Shown here piece by piece: positions 34,791-43,393 of a stretch of 64,000 bases of DNA. The notes under the pieces are model-generated. The model ran no database searches, was not told the DNA's origin, and saw only the letters and a program-made list of their open reading frames with translations. Source of the stretch: JAEUUM01 sp038326165 (GTDB lineage: Bacteria > Bacteroidota > Bacteroidia > Chitinophagales > Saprospiraceae); contig JBBQJT010000002.1 in assembly GCA_038326165.1 (NCBI GenBank), forward strand, positions 1 to 64,000, given 5' to 3'. The stretch's first letter is position 1. Each line of letters opens with the position of its first letter. Position numbers and translations under genes: made by a program.

Positions 34791-36344
34791 ATGAAAAAAC
34801 TCTTTACCCTAATTTTAGGATTGTTTCTTTTGGTATCGAGTTACTCTGCACAAGCACAAGACTTGCGTTATTACGACGAAGTATTTGATGAAGTAGATGT
34901 AACTCCTGGAGTATCCTATGGTGTTAATGCAACTATCCTTTTACTTGGAAGTGTAGGACAAGCAGTACCACAGAATTTAAGAATGGATTTGTATACCCCA
35001 AAAGGTGATACAGAAACTGCCAGACCAGTTATTCTTTACTTCCATACTGGTAATTTTCTTCCATTTCCTCAAAATGGTAGTACCAGTGGTACAAGAACCG
35101 ACTCTACTTGTGTAGAATTTTGCACCAAACTTGCAAAGAGAGGATTTGTTGTTGCATCAGTTTCTTACCGTCTAGGTTGGTCCCCAACTTCCACGGACAA
35201 GCAAACACGTGTATTTACGCTAATCAATGCGGCGTACAGAGGAGTTCAAGATGCAAGAACTTGTATCCGTTTCTTCAAGAAAACCGCAAATGAAGACAAC
35301 AATCCATACGGAATTGATCCTGACAAAATTACTCTTTGGGGACAAGGCACAGGTGGATATTTGACATTGAATACTGCAGCTTTAGATGATTACATTAAGA
35401 TTCCAACTGCTTCTAATGGTAAATTTATTGCTCAAATTGCTCCAGGTGTATTTATTCCAATGGTAGTTGAATCGATTAATGGAGACATTAACGGAACGTC
35501 CGTAGGAATTGTACCCCCTGGTTACATTCCTCCATTTATTGCTGGAGATACTCTTTGTTATCCAAACTGGGCAGGTTATGATTCAGACTTCAAATTAAGT
35601 GTAAACATGGGTGGAGCTTTGGCTGATTCAGCATGGATTGACCCAGGTCAACCTGCAGTCATTTCAATTCATGCACCTCATGATAAAAATGCACCTTACA
35701 AGCAAGGAATTGTAATTGTTCCTATTCCTGGTAATCCTCTTGATGTTGTATCTGTTGAAGGATCATACATTGCAGTGGATTTGTCCAATCAAAATGGCAA
35801 CAATGATGCATTCAATGGCAAGGATTATACTGATGGAGTATCTGCATCAGCTGACGCTAAGAATGATGGAATCGAAGGTCTTTTCCCTATATATGGTGAT
35901 GGCGTTGATGACAGTTCACCTTGGGACTTTTGGGCTGCAACAAACCCTGGCAATACCAATGGTTTACTTTCTAACCCTAACATGTCTAAAGCAAAAGCTA
36001 CTTTGTACATAGATTCTATCATTACGTATGTTTTACCACGTGCATGTTACGTTTTGGATCTTGGCTGTGCAGGCGTAAATACAAATACTCAAATCCAACC
36101 AACAGAAGTTGGCTTGAAATATGGACCTAATCCGGCTTCTACTGAAGTATTGGTTAGCTCTTCAAGCAAATACCTTATCAAGAACATTTATGTTTATGAT
36201 ATGACTGGACGTTTGGTTAAAGCACAAGTTGACATCAACAATAACCAGCATGTAGTTAAAAGAGGAAACTTGTTGGCTGGTATTTATACTATGGTTGTAA
36301 GTTTTGAATCTGGTCAAACTACACAACAGATTATCTTTAATTAG
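34791..36344 (+). CDS. T9SS-exported carboxylesterase-fold protein lacking the nucleophile serine
   Basis: The 517-residue protein has a signal peptide (FLLVSSYSAQAQ), an alpha/beta-hydrolase domain of the carboxylesterase/feruloyl-esterase kind (residues about 45-420) and a type A T9SS domain (YGPNPASTEVLV, DMTGRLVKA, LLAGIYTMVV). Hydrolase marks are RPVILYFHTGNF at the oxyanion-hole position, SVSYRLGW, and AYRGVQDARTCIRFFKK. The nucleophile elbow reads LWGQGTGGY, so the Ser of GxSxG is replaced by Gly186. It is probably not an active serine hydrolase and may be a binding protein. It lies 39 bases after the TonB receptor. Confidence 0.78.
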   Translation: MKKLFTLILGLFLLVSSYSAQAQDLRYYDEVFDEVDVTPGVSYGVNATILLLGSVGQAVPQNLRMDLYTPKGDTETARPVILYFHTGNFLPFPQNGSTSGTRTDSTCVEFCTKLAKRGFVVASVSYRLGWSPTSTDKQTRVFTLINAAYRGVQDARTCIRFFKKTANEDNNPYGIDPDKITLWGQGTGGYLTLNTAALDDYIKIPTASNGKFIAQIAPGVFIPMVVESINGDINGTSVGIVPPGYIPPFIAGDTLCYPNWAGYDSDFKLSVNMGGALADSAWIDPGQPAVISIHAPHDKNAPYKQGIVIVPIPGNPLDVVSVEGSYIAVDLSNQNGNNDAFNGKDYTDGVSASADAKNDGIEGLFPIYGDGVDDSSPWDFWAATNPGNTNGLLSNPNMSKAKATLYIDSIITYVLPRACYVLDLGCAGVNTNTQIQPTEVGLKYGPNPASTEVLVSSSSKYLIKNIYVYDMTGRLVKAQVDINNNQHVVKRGNLLAGIYTMVVSFESGQTTQQIIFN

Positions 36345-36361
36345 TAATCTACCAATCTAGT

Positions 36362-36397
36362 AAAAAAGGGTACTTCCAAATGGAGGTGCCCTTTTTT
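36362..36397. terminator. Bidirectional terminator between secreted protein gene and rimM
   Basis: A long hairpin: AAAAAAGGG pairs with CCCTTTTTT and the inner TACTTCC pairs with GGAGGTG with two G-U pairs, leaving a four-base loop. A/T tracts on both sides fit termination on both strands between convergent genes. Confidence 0.88.
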
Positions 36398-36400
36398 AGT

Positions 36401-36934
36401 TTAAATACTTAAATTAAGTAAGCCTTCAGGAAGATTCAATATTAACTTTCTAGACTTTCTGTCGATCTGAATAACAAAAGCATCTACCATTGGAATTGCT
36501 TTTTCACCTTTATCGGTTTGAATATATCCCATCAATTGACCAGGTAATTGTTGCGTACTCAACAGAATACCAACGTGTCCAATATTAACATCTTCAACTT
36601 TGAATCCTTCAATATCTAGAAACTGATTATTAGGTATTGCAATAGTTCGCTCTTCCATTTTTAGGATTTTCATTTGGGGGAAATAGAGCTTTTTACTTTG
36701 GAGCGCTTTAGCAGAGTTTACGTCATCTACACCTTCAAATTTCACAATTATTTCATTTCCAATTCGCGTATTTTCAATAAAATAGGGAATTATACCTGTA
36801 ATATCAGAAATCAAAACCACCTCATTTGTAAGAAAATCTTCCATATATCTTTTCTCAACATGGATTTTTAGTTCGCCTTTTAAACCATGTGCTTTCTTGG
36901 TATAACCTACCTCTTGTAAATCTTCAATAATCAT
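36401..36934 (-). CDS. rimM: Ribosome maturation factor RimM
   Basis: The 177-residue protein has the RimM N-terminal barrel (VGYTKKAHGLKGELKIHVE) and the PRC-barrel C-terminal domain (NNQFLDIEGFKV, ending LILNLPEGLLNL). RimM binds ribosomal protein S19 and assists 16S rRNA processing in the 30S head. rpsP and trmD, frequent neighbours elsewhere, are not adjacent; the gene here follows an unknown lipoprotein by seven bases and mnmA before that. Confidence 0.93.
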   Translation of the reverse strand: MIIEDLQEVGYTKKAHGLKGELKIHVEKRYMEDFLTNEVVLISDITGIIPYFIENTRIGNEIIVKFEGVDDVNSAKALQSKKLYFPQMKILKMEERTIAIPNNQFLDIEGFKVEDVNIGHVGILLSTQQLPGQLMGYIQTDKGEKAIPMVDAFVIQIDRKSRKLILNLPEGLLNLSI

Positions 36935-36941
36935 GAGTAGT

Positions 36942-37679
36942 TTATAATCTTCGTGTTTTTACGATAAAACCTTTTTCAGCCTTATTAATCCAATTTATAC
37001 CGGCGCAATCAATCGGATTTCCACCACATTGAGTATCCATAACATTTAATTCTCTATATATCAATCCTTTCCCTAAAGAATAGACCTCCTCCCCTTTTCG
37101 GATTTCAATTAAAGTTTCTGAGTTTGCTATCTCAACTTTCACAGTATTGGGTTCACTAAAACCATTGGAATTATAACTAGCACGAACTGAACGGTAGCGA
37201 CTTTTCCAAGATTTAAAAGTTTGAATAAATTCTCCGCCAACAAATGTTTCCGTAGTTTCATCAATCAAAGAGGTAGCACTCCAACTAAAACCTCTGTTAA
37301 TAGGGTTGGCAAGAACAATTACTGGCAAATTACCCTCTTGCCGGATAAGCGTATTTGATGTATAAATATAAAAGAATCTCATATTGAATGACCATTCCTG
37401 TAACGTATCTATACGAATAAATCGATCGATAGCATAATTGATCTGTCCATTAATTGTAAATGAATCAGCAATTATTTCCTTAACTAAGTATCTGAAGCTG
37501 TCAATTTTGGTTCCGTCAATATCTTGACTAAAGATTATTGAATCTTCTTGAAAATAATTGACATCGCCCACATCGAACTTGACATAATTCGAAATCTCAG
37601 TTTGCTGTGGGGCTATTTCGTCCTTTCCGCATGAAAAAAAACAAAAAAGAAGCGTAAGCAATAATATAAGTAATTTCAC
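36942..37679 (-). CDS. Putative lipoprotein of unknown function
   Basis: The 245-residue product begins with a clear lipoprotein signal (LLTLLFCFFSC, lipid Cys about residue 17) followed by an acidic linker. The rest is beta-rich with no motif I recognise (VGDVNYFQEDSIIF, FTINGQINYAIDR, YSLGKGLIYRELNVMDTQC). It lies between mnmA (five bases upstream) and rimM (seven bases downstream) on the same strand, so it is probably co-transcribed with two RNA-modification or ribosome genes, without obvious functional relation. Confidence 0.7.
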   Translation of the reverse strand: MKLLILLLTLLFCFFSCGKDEIAPQQTEISNYVKFDVGDVNYFQEDSIIFSQDIDGTKIDSFRYLVKEIIADSFTINGQINYAIDRFIRIDTLQEWSFNMRFFYIYTSNTLIRQEGNLPVIVLANPINRGFSWSATSLIDETTETFVGGEFIQTFKSWKSRYRSVRASYNSNGFSEPNTVKVEIANSETLIEIRKGEEVYSLGKGLIYRELNVMDTQCGGNPIDCAGINWINKAEKGFIVKTRRL

Positions 37680-37684
37680 TTTAT

Positions 37685-38788
37685 TCAGTTGAGATTTCCT
37701 CCTATAATTATGCCTCCACCAACAACATCATCTCCTTCATAAAAAACTGCTGATTGGCCAGGAGCAACTCCTTTTACATTTGCATGAAATTCAACTTTTA
37801 CTCTACTTTCATCAATTTGAGTCAGTTCTGCCATTGCACCTTCATCGTTGTATCTAATATGGGCTGTAACAGGTAAAGGAGAATCAATCCTACTATATTT
37901 TTGCAGATTCAATTGACCAACGTCAACTGAATTTTTGATTAAGTCATCCAAATCTCCTAGAACAATAGTATTGGTAGAAGGATTTATTTCAGTGACAAAT
38001 TTTGGGGTCCCAAATGCCATTCCTAAACCTTTCCTTTGACCAATGGTAAAAAATGGATATCCATTGTGTTGACCGAGCACATTCCCACTTTTATCAATAA
38101 ACAAACCACCTGCCAAATCTTTTTCAATTTCTGGGTTTCTTCTTCTTAGGAACGATCTGTAGTCGTTATCTGGAACAAAACAAATTTCATAACTTTCAGC
38201 TTTTTTGGACAACTCGTCATATCCGCGATCGAACGCCATTTGACGAACTTCAGGCTTTGTATAGGTACCTAGAGGAAACATACTTCGACTGAGACATTCC
38301 TGACTCAAACCCCACAATACGTATGATTGATCTTTTAGAACATCTACTGATTTTCTAACAAAATAGCGATCATTTAGCTTCATTGTTTGGGCATAATGTC
38401 CAGTTGCAATAAACTCACAATCCAGAGCATCAGCTCTCTTAATCATGGATTTCCATTTTATGTGTGTATTGCACAGAACGCAGGGATTTGGGGTACGTCC
38501 AGCCATATATTCATCGACAAAATTATCAATTACATAATCTCCAAATTCTGCTCGAATATCAATTATATAATGATGGAAGCCCATGTTGACAGCCACTTGC
38601 CGTGCGTCATTTATGCTATCTAAACTACAACAACCAGTTTCTTTTTTGGAACCTCCAACGGTAGCATAATCCCATGTTTTCATGGTTATACCAATGACTT
38701 CATAACCTTCTTCGTGCAACATCATAGCGGTAACGGTAGAATCAATACCACCACTCATCGCAACAAGAATTTTTCCTAATTTGCTCAT
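37685..38788 (-). CDS. mnmA: tRNA-specific 2-thiouridylase MnmA
   Basis: The 367-residue enzyme makes the 2-thio group of wobble uridine 34 in Lys, Glu and Gln tRNAs. It has the PP-loop SGGIDST (12-18), the first catalytic cysteine in TPNPCVLCN (Cys103), the second in ESYEICFVPD (Cys203), and a C-terminal beta-barrel ending PGQSAVFYEGDDVVGGG. The ATG at 38788 is chosen because a TAACTTTG promoter box lies just upstream of it, inside the longer frame that begins at 38815. The cysteine desulfurase at 9609 could be the sulfur source. Confidence 0.94.
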   Translation of the reverse strand: MSKLGKILVAMSGGIDSTVTAMMLHEEGYEVIGITMKTWDYATVGGSKKETGCCSLDSINDARQVAVNMGFHHYIIDIRAEFGDYVIDNFVDEYMAGRTPNPCVLCNTHIKWKSMIKRADALDCEFIATGHYAQTMKLNDRYFVRKSVDVLKDQSYVLWGLSQECLSRSMFPLGTYTKPEVRQMAFDRGYDELSKKAESYEICFVPDNDYRSFLRRRNPEIEKDLAGGLFIDKSGNVLGQHNGYPFFTIGQRKGLGMAFGTPKFVTEINPSTNTIVLGDLDDLIKNSVDVGQLNLQKYSRIDSPLPVTAHIRYNDEGAMAELTQIDESRVKVEFHANVKGVAPGQSAVFYEGDDVVGGGIIIGGNLN

Positions 38789-38796
38789 AATCACTG

Positions 38797-38804
38797 CAAA
38801 GTTA
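38797..38804 (-). promoter_or_regulatory. Candidate -7 box for mnmA operon
   Basis: On the reverse strand this reads TAACTTTG, an exact TAnnTTTG match, eight bases before the mnmA ATG at 38788. It favours that start over the upstream in-frame one. Confidence 0.45.
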
Positions 38805-38854
38805 CAAGCATTCAATGGTATTGTAAATCTTTATTTCATGAAATAAATAAAGAA

Positions 38855-38888
38855 CCTCCCAAGAACAACCTAGTTGTCCAAAGGGAGG
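38855..38888 (-). terminator. Candidate terminator after the Crp-type regulator
   Basis: CCTCCC and GGGAGG pair around an inner CAAC/GTTG stem, and on the reverse strand a T-rich tail follows. It lies just past the regulator's stop on that strand. Confidence 0.6.
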
Positions 38889-38916
38889 CCTGGAAATACT
38901 GTTACCTTTAAAACTA

Positions 38917-39600
38917 TTAATACAACAGCGTTAAGTCTTTTACTAGAAAGCTTCTTCTGTTGAAGAGAACTGAATTTGACTTCTTCAAGTCGAAGAACAC
39001 TTGGGCTACTGTTTGGCGGGAAGTTCCTGTAAAACTTGCAATGTCTTGTTGTGTCAAAGGATTTAGAACTTCAATTTCGAAACCTACTTTTCTTCCAAAA
39101 TCACGAGTACTGTTTTTTATAAAATCCAAAACTCTGGTCTTTGCATCTTTGCTCATTATATCATCCAATCTGTGTTCAGCTTTCATTATTCGCCCTGCAA
39201 GGAATTTGATTAAACCTTTACTGATCGCTGGAAAAAATACTGCCAAATTTTCATAATCTTGAAGGGATATAAAGTAAACCCTAGATTCCTTTGAGAGTAT
39301 TTGTGAGTAGTGTTGCCTGATGCCATTATCGATCATTGCGCACTCACCAAAAATAGTAGGTGCATGGTAAAATGATTGAATCACCTCTTTCCCGTCCTTA
39401 TGAATATGTCCCGTTTTTACCATCCCTTTGGCAAGTAAATAAAACCCATCAGAACTACATCCTTGCATATATGCATATTGATATTTCTTAAAACTTACAT
39501 TTTGCAATATTTCAACAAACGCATCAAGTTCAATTTCATTTAAGTGATTAAAACAAGAAATACTTCGTACATCAATTGTTTTATTACCAATGTCATTCAT
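38917..39600 (-). CDS. Crp/Fnr-family transcriptional regulator
   Basis: From the ATG at 39600 the protein is 227 residues. The open frame extends upstream but that part (hydrophobic, then basic) looks non-coding for this family. It has an N-terminal cyclic-nucleotide-binding-type beta-barrel (FKKYQYAYMQGCSSDGFYLLAKGMVKTGH, IFGECAMID) and a C-terminal winged helix (LTQQDIASFTGTSRQTVAQVFFDLKK). There is no Fnr-like N-terminal Cys cluster. The effector is unknown. It is divergent from the thioredoxin-adhesin fusion gene at 39882 across 281 bases and could regulate it; that is inference. Confidence 0.85.
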   Translation of the reverse strand: MNDIGNKTIDVRSISCFNHLNEIELDAFVEILQNVSFKKYQYAYMQGCSSDGFYLLAKGMVKTGHIHKDGKEVIQSFYHAPTIFGECAMIDNGIRQHYSQILSKESRVYFISLQDYENLAVFFPAISKGLIKFLAGRIMKAEHRLDDIMSKDAKTRVLDFIKNSTRDFGRKVGFEIEVLNPLTQQDIASFTGTSRQTVAQVFFDLKKSNSVLFNRRSFLVKDLTLLY

Positions 39601-39881
39601 TTTCTTTTGTTTGTAATAATGACATTGAAAAGCGGTTATACCCCTACGCTGTGTAAAAAATAATTTTATAAATATACTTAATATTATGATTAACAAGCTA
39701 TTATATTACTTTTTATTTTCAAAATATCAGGACCCAAAACTTCATCTTGTTTTGACAAACAGTTTTGTTAGATGATTGGATTAAAATATTTACAATTTTT
39801 TAAGCATCAATATAGAATATACATTAAATTGCAAGCTGAAAAACGCATTCACCTAACTTTTAATTCACAAACAAATCTCAA
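39601..39881. other. Largest gene-free gap (281 bases), divergent regulatory region
   Basis: This AT-rich spacer lies between the Crp-type regulator and the secreted thioredoxin-adhesin gene. It contains long A/T runs and no exact TAnnTTTG box. A palindrome-like TTTTGACAAACAGTTTTG sits near 39752. I see no RNA gene or credible small frame. It probably holds both promoters. Confidence 0.4.
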
Positions 39882-42800
39882 ATGATCAAAAGGCTACTTA
39901 CTATCTTCTCTCTTATGCTATTGGGTTTAAATGCCCTCGAAGCAGCATTACCAAAGGGAGCAGCAGCTACGGACTTTACAGCTGCAGACATCAATGGCGT
40001 AAGTCATAATTTATTCACATACTTAAACGCAGGAAAAACTGTTTATATCGACTTTTCTGCTACTTGGTGTGGCCCATGTTGGAATTACCACAACAGTGGG
40101 GCACTCAAAGATCTTTATAACGCACACGGTCCAGGTGGATCAAATGATGTTATGGTATTTTTTATTGAAGCTGATGTGAACACCAATCTTGCTTGCCTTT
40201 ATGGCCCAGCGGGTTGTGTTGGTGGCACACAAGGCAATTGGGTAACAGGAACACCTTTTCCAATCATAAACCTGACCTCAGCAAATTCAAGCATTGCTTC
40301 TGCTTACAATGTTACTTATTACCCTACTATATATGCAATCTGTCCTCAGACAAAGAAAGTATATGAAACGGGTCAAGTTAACGCCAATTCATTGTATGAA
40401 TATACTAGCTCATGTGCTTTAAATATGGTAATTGATCAAGTCTCAGCGGCTACATGTAAAGGGAAGAAAGATGGTAGTATTTCTATCAGCCCTGTAGAAG
40501 GTATTCCATTCTTTTCATACAAATGGTCAAATGGCTCTAGTGCTCAAGACATTGTTAATCTAGGAGCTGGTAATTATAAAGTAACGATAACTGATAAAAA
40601 CGGAGTAGAATTCATTTCTCCAAATATTGTAATTACTGAACCAACAGCAGTTGTTGTAAATCTTATATCGCAAGCCAATGAAGGATGTGAAGGATCCAAT
40701 GGAGGAGCAATAAATATTTCCGCTGGAGGAGGAACACCTGGTTATGAATTTGAATGGAGTAATGGAGCCAATACTGAAGATCTATCAGGATTAGCCGCAG
40801 GCTCCTATACAGTTACTATAACCGATGATAACAGTTGCACCATAAAAAATAGTTACACCTTAACTTCATTTCCTTTACCACAAGCATATGCCGGAGAAAA
40901 TGAAACTTTGAATTGCATCAATACAACACAAGTTTTAGAAGGTGATGGAGATAGTGGACCTAATTTTACAATACTATGGACCGCAAGTAATGGTGGAAAC
41001 ATATTAGGTGGTGGAAATACCCTAAATCCACTTGTAAACAAAGCTGGTACTTATACATTAAAAATTACCAATAAATCTACCAGTTGTATCAATACAGATG
41101 AAGCAGTTGTAGTAGGTAATTTTACTCCTACTACCTCTAAGGCAGGTGATGATAAGAATATAGATTGTGCAGTTACAACATCAACATTGGATGGATCACA
41201 ATCTTCAAGTGGAACAGATATTCAGTATTTGTGGACTACAACCAATGGAAACATTGTAAGTGGTGCACAAACCAAAAATCCTTTAGTAAACAAAGGTGGA
41301 ACCTACAACCTAACTGTAACACATGCCATTAGTGGTTGTTGGTCGGAAGATAATGCAGTGGTAGTTCAAAACAATACTCCACCTACATCGTCCATAGTTC
41401 AACCAGGCCAAATCAACTGTACCAACAATCAATTGAGTCTTGACGGAGCTGGATCAACATCAGGAGCAAATATCAATTATTCCTGGTTCACCAATGGTGG
41501 TAATATTGTAAGTGGCGGTTCAACCAATACAGCATTAGTAAATGCAGCTGGAACTTATTATCTGGTAGTATCAAATAGTGGGAACAGCTGTGTTGATACT
41601 TCTAATGTTGTTGTTACTCAAGACGCAAATGTGCCGACAGCAAACGCAGGAAATACTGGAGAACTCAATTGTAATTTAACCACTATTTCCTTAAACGGTG
41701 CCAACTCTTCACAAGGAAGTAATTTTACTGCCTTATGGAGCACTGCCAACGGAAACATAGTTTCTGGAGGAAATACCTACACTCCAGTTGTTGACAAGGC
41801 AGGAACCTATACAATTACCATTACCAATACCACCAATAGTTGCACTTCAGTTTCTTCAGTCCAAATAACACAAGACAACATACATGCAGTGCCGGATGCA
41901 GCTTATAATTTCACGTCTAATCTCTTAAATGTGAACTTTAATGATGCTTCAACTGGTACTCCTACAACTTATCTTTGGGGTTTTGGTGATGGAATGAGCT
42001 CTGCTGAGCAGAATCCAGTACATGATTATCTTGTTGATGGCACATATACTGTATGTTTGATTACTACCAACCTCTGCGGTACCGATATTTCATGTCAAAC
42101 AATAACAGTTTCAAACAATACAGCTGTACCAAGCATAAGTAACGTTGGTATTACCAACGCAACTTGCCGTGGTGGCAGCAATGGCTGTATTGATATAACC
42201 GTTATCAATGGAACTCAACCTTACACATTTGTATGGAGTAATGGAACCGTAACAGAAGACCCATGCAGTCTTACTGCAGGAAATTATTCTGTAACAGTAA
42301 TTGACGCTAATGGCAATCAAGTTTCTTCCACCAATATTAGTGTAGGTGAGCTTTATTATATCAATATACCAAATACTTATGTTGAACAGCCTGAATGTAA
42401 TGCTACTGATGGTAGTGTAGCTCTAGATGTTGAAAGCAATGGTGGTCAACTAACTTATCAATGGAGTCATGATCCAAATGTAACTGGTGCAACAGCCGAA
42501 AATCTGGCTCAAGGAACATATTCTGTTGTTATTACTGACCAATTTGGTTGTTCAACTGAAAAATCTATTGAAGTGCTGGATAAAGGTCAACAACTGTTAG
42601 GATCTTCAACTGATGTACTTTGCAATGGTGGTAACAGTGGTTGTGCTTCTATACAGACCACAGGAGGAACAGCGCCTTATTCATACCAATGGTCAAATGG
42701 ATCAAACACGGATAATAATTGTAATTTGTCGGCTGGTTTATACAATATAGTGGTAACTGATGCTAATGGTTGTGTAAAAGAGATTAATCTTGAAATCTCT

Positions 42801-43301
42801 GAACCTGCTGCTATTCAATCCAATCCTACAGTGAAAGGAACTACAAATGGACAAGATAATGGCTCAATTGCGTTAAATGCTTTTGGTGGAACAGCACCAT
42901 TTAATTATCTGTGGAACAATGGATCTACTGAATTAAGTATTAATAACTTAGCAAACGGAATATATGTAGTTACAATTACTGATGCAAACGGTTGTACTCA
43001 AATTACGATTATTGAAGTTGCTAATGCAGTGAGTACTACGAACTTGGTTTCTTTGAGCAAAATGGAAATTTATCCTAATCCAAGTAATGGATTATTCACA
43101 ATTAACGCTCTGTTTACCAAGCAAGTAACAGCCGATATTACGATACTAGACGTTCTAGGTAGAATTGTTTACAAGTATAAATACGAAGGCAATGAAATCA
43201 ACAGATCTATAGACTTAACCTCTCATGCATCTGGTCAGTATTTCTTAAGAATTAGTACAAATGAAGGTCAATTGACCCAATTAATACAAATGGCTAAATA
43301 A
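39882..43301 (+). CDS. Secreted thioredoxin-fold protein fused to SprB/PKD repeats and a T9SS type A domain
   Basis: The 1139-residue protein has a signal peptide (IFSLMLLGLNALEAA), then a thioredoxin-like domain (residues about 25-185) with an intact WCGPC site (Cys63, Cys66) and a cis-Pro-like YYPTIYAI. Next come two SprB-like repeats (FSYKWSNGSSAQDI, GYEFEWSNGANTEDL), four PKD/Ig-like repeats of exactly 84 residues, one classic PKD domain (YLWGFGDGMSSAEQNPVHDY), and about four more SprB-like repeats. The end is a type A T9SS sorting domain (IYPNPSNGLFTINA, ILDVLGRIVYKY, SGQYFLRIS). It probably sits on the cell surface as an adhesin-like stalk with a redox head. The neighbouring regulator is divergent. 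Confidence 0.88.
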   Translation: MIKRLLTIFSLMLLGLNALEAALPKGAAATDFTAADINGVSHNLFTYLNAGKTVYIDFSATWCGPCWNYHNSGALKDLYNAHGPGGSNDVMVFFIEADVNTNLACLYGPAGCVGGTQGNWVTGTPFPIINLTSANSSIASAYNVTYYPTIYAICPQTKKVYETGQVNANSLYEYTSSCALNMVIDQVSAATCKGKKDGSISISPVEGIPFFSYKWSNGSSAQDIVNLGAGNYKVTITDKNGVEFISPNIVITEPTAVVVNLISQANEGCEGSNGGAINISAGGGTPGYEFEWSNGANTEDLSGLAAGSYTVTITDDNSCTIKNSYTLTSFPLPQAYAGENETLNCINTTQVLEGDGDSGPNFTILWTASNGGNILGGGNTLNPLVNKAGTYTLKITNKSTSCINTDEAVVVGNFTPTTSKAGDDKNIDCAVTTSTLDGSQSSSGTDIQYLWTTTNGNIVSGAQTKNPLVNKGGTYNLTVTHAISGCWSEDNAVVVQNNTPPTSSIVQPGQINCTNNQLSLDGAGSTSGANINYSWFTNGGNIVSGGSTNTALVNAAGTYYLVVSNSGNSCVDTSNVVVTQDANVPTANAGNTGELNCNLTTISLNGANSSQGSNFTALWSTANGNIVSGGNTYTPVVDKAGTYTITITNTTNSCTSVSSVQITQDNIHAVPDAAYNFTSNLLNVNFNDASTGTPTTYLWGFGDGMSSAEQNPVHDYLVDGTYTVCLITTNLCGTDISCQTITVSNNTAVPSISNVGITNATCRGGSNGCIDITVINGTQPYTFVWSNGTVTEDPCSLTAGNYSVTVIDANGNQVSSTNISVGELYYINIPNTYVEQPECNATDGSVALDVESNGGQLTYQWSHDPNVTGATAENLAQGTYSVVITDQFGCSTEKSIEVLDKGQQLLGSSTDVLCNGGNSGCASIQTTGGTAPYSYQWSNGSNTDNNCNLSAGLYNIVVTDANGCVKEINLEISEPAAIQSNPTVKGTTNGQDNGSIALNAFGGTAPFNYLWNNGSTELSINNLANGIYVVTITDANGCTQITIIEVANAVSTTNLVSLSKMEIYPNPSNGLFTINALFTKQVTADITILDVLGRIVYKYKYEGNEINRSIDLTSHASGQYFLRISTNEGQLTQLIQMAK
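40885..41875 (+). repeat. Four in-frame PKD/Ig-like repeats of exactly 252 bp
   Basis: The conserved Cys codons (LNC, DC, NC, NC) are at 40914, 41166, 41418 and 41670, three successive spacings of exactly 252 bp. Each unit has LxGxxSxxG, a W strand, GNIxxGxxTxxPLVxxAGTYxLxxT and a second Cys. The pattern is shared with the five repeats at 18150-19362. Confidence 0.88.
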
Positions 43302-43324
43302 GCCAATATTCAATTAGACTTAAT

Positions 43325-43352
43325 AAGGCCCATTGCAAATGCAATGGGCCTT
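43325..43352. terminator. Terminator after the thioredoxin-adhesin gene
   Basis: A perfect 12-base-pair stem AAGGCCCATTGC/GCAATGGGCCTT with a four-base AAAT loop, followed by a T-rich run. It lies between convergent genes and may work in both directions. Confidence 0.9.
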
Positions 43353-43393
43353 TATTTTGAATTTTTTGATGGAGTATAAACTTTACTCAGCGC

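Noticed and set aside
31905..36344. A SusC/SusD polysaccharide-utilization pair
   Set aside because: The receptor lacks the usual SusC-specific plug text and the next gene has no SusD lipobox or TPR-like fold; it is a T9SS cargo of hydrolase fold.
38789..38815. The longer mnmA start at 38815
   Set aside because: A TAACTTTG promoter box at 38797-38804 lies inside the extension, and the PP-loop sits at the normal distance from the ATG at 38788.
39601..39881. A small RNA or riboswitch in the largest gap
   Set aside because: I could see only AT-rich sequence with no stable stem-loop series or terminator; transcript data would be needed to claim more.
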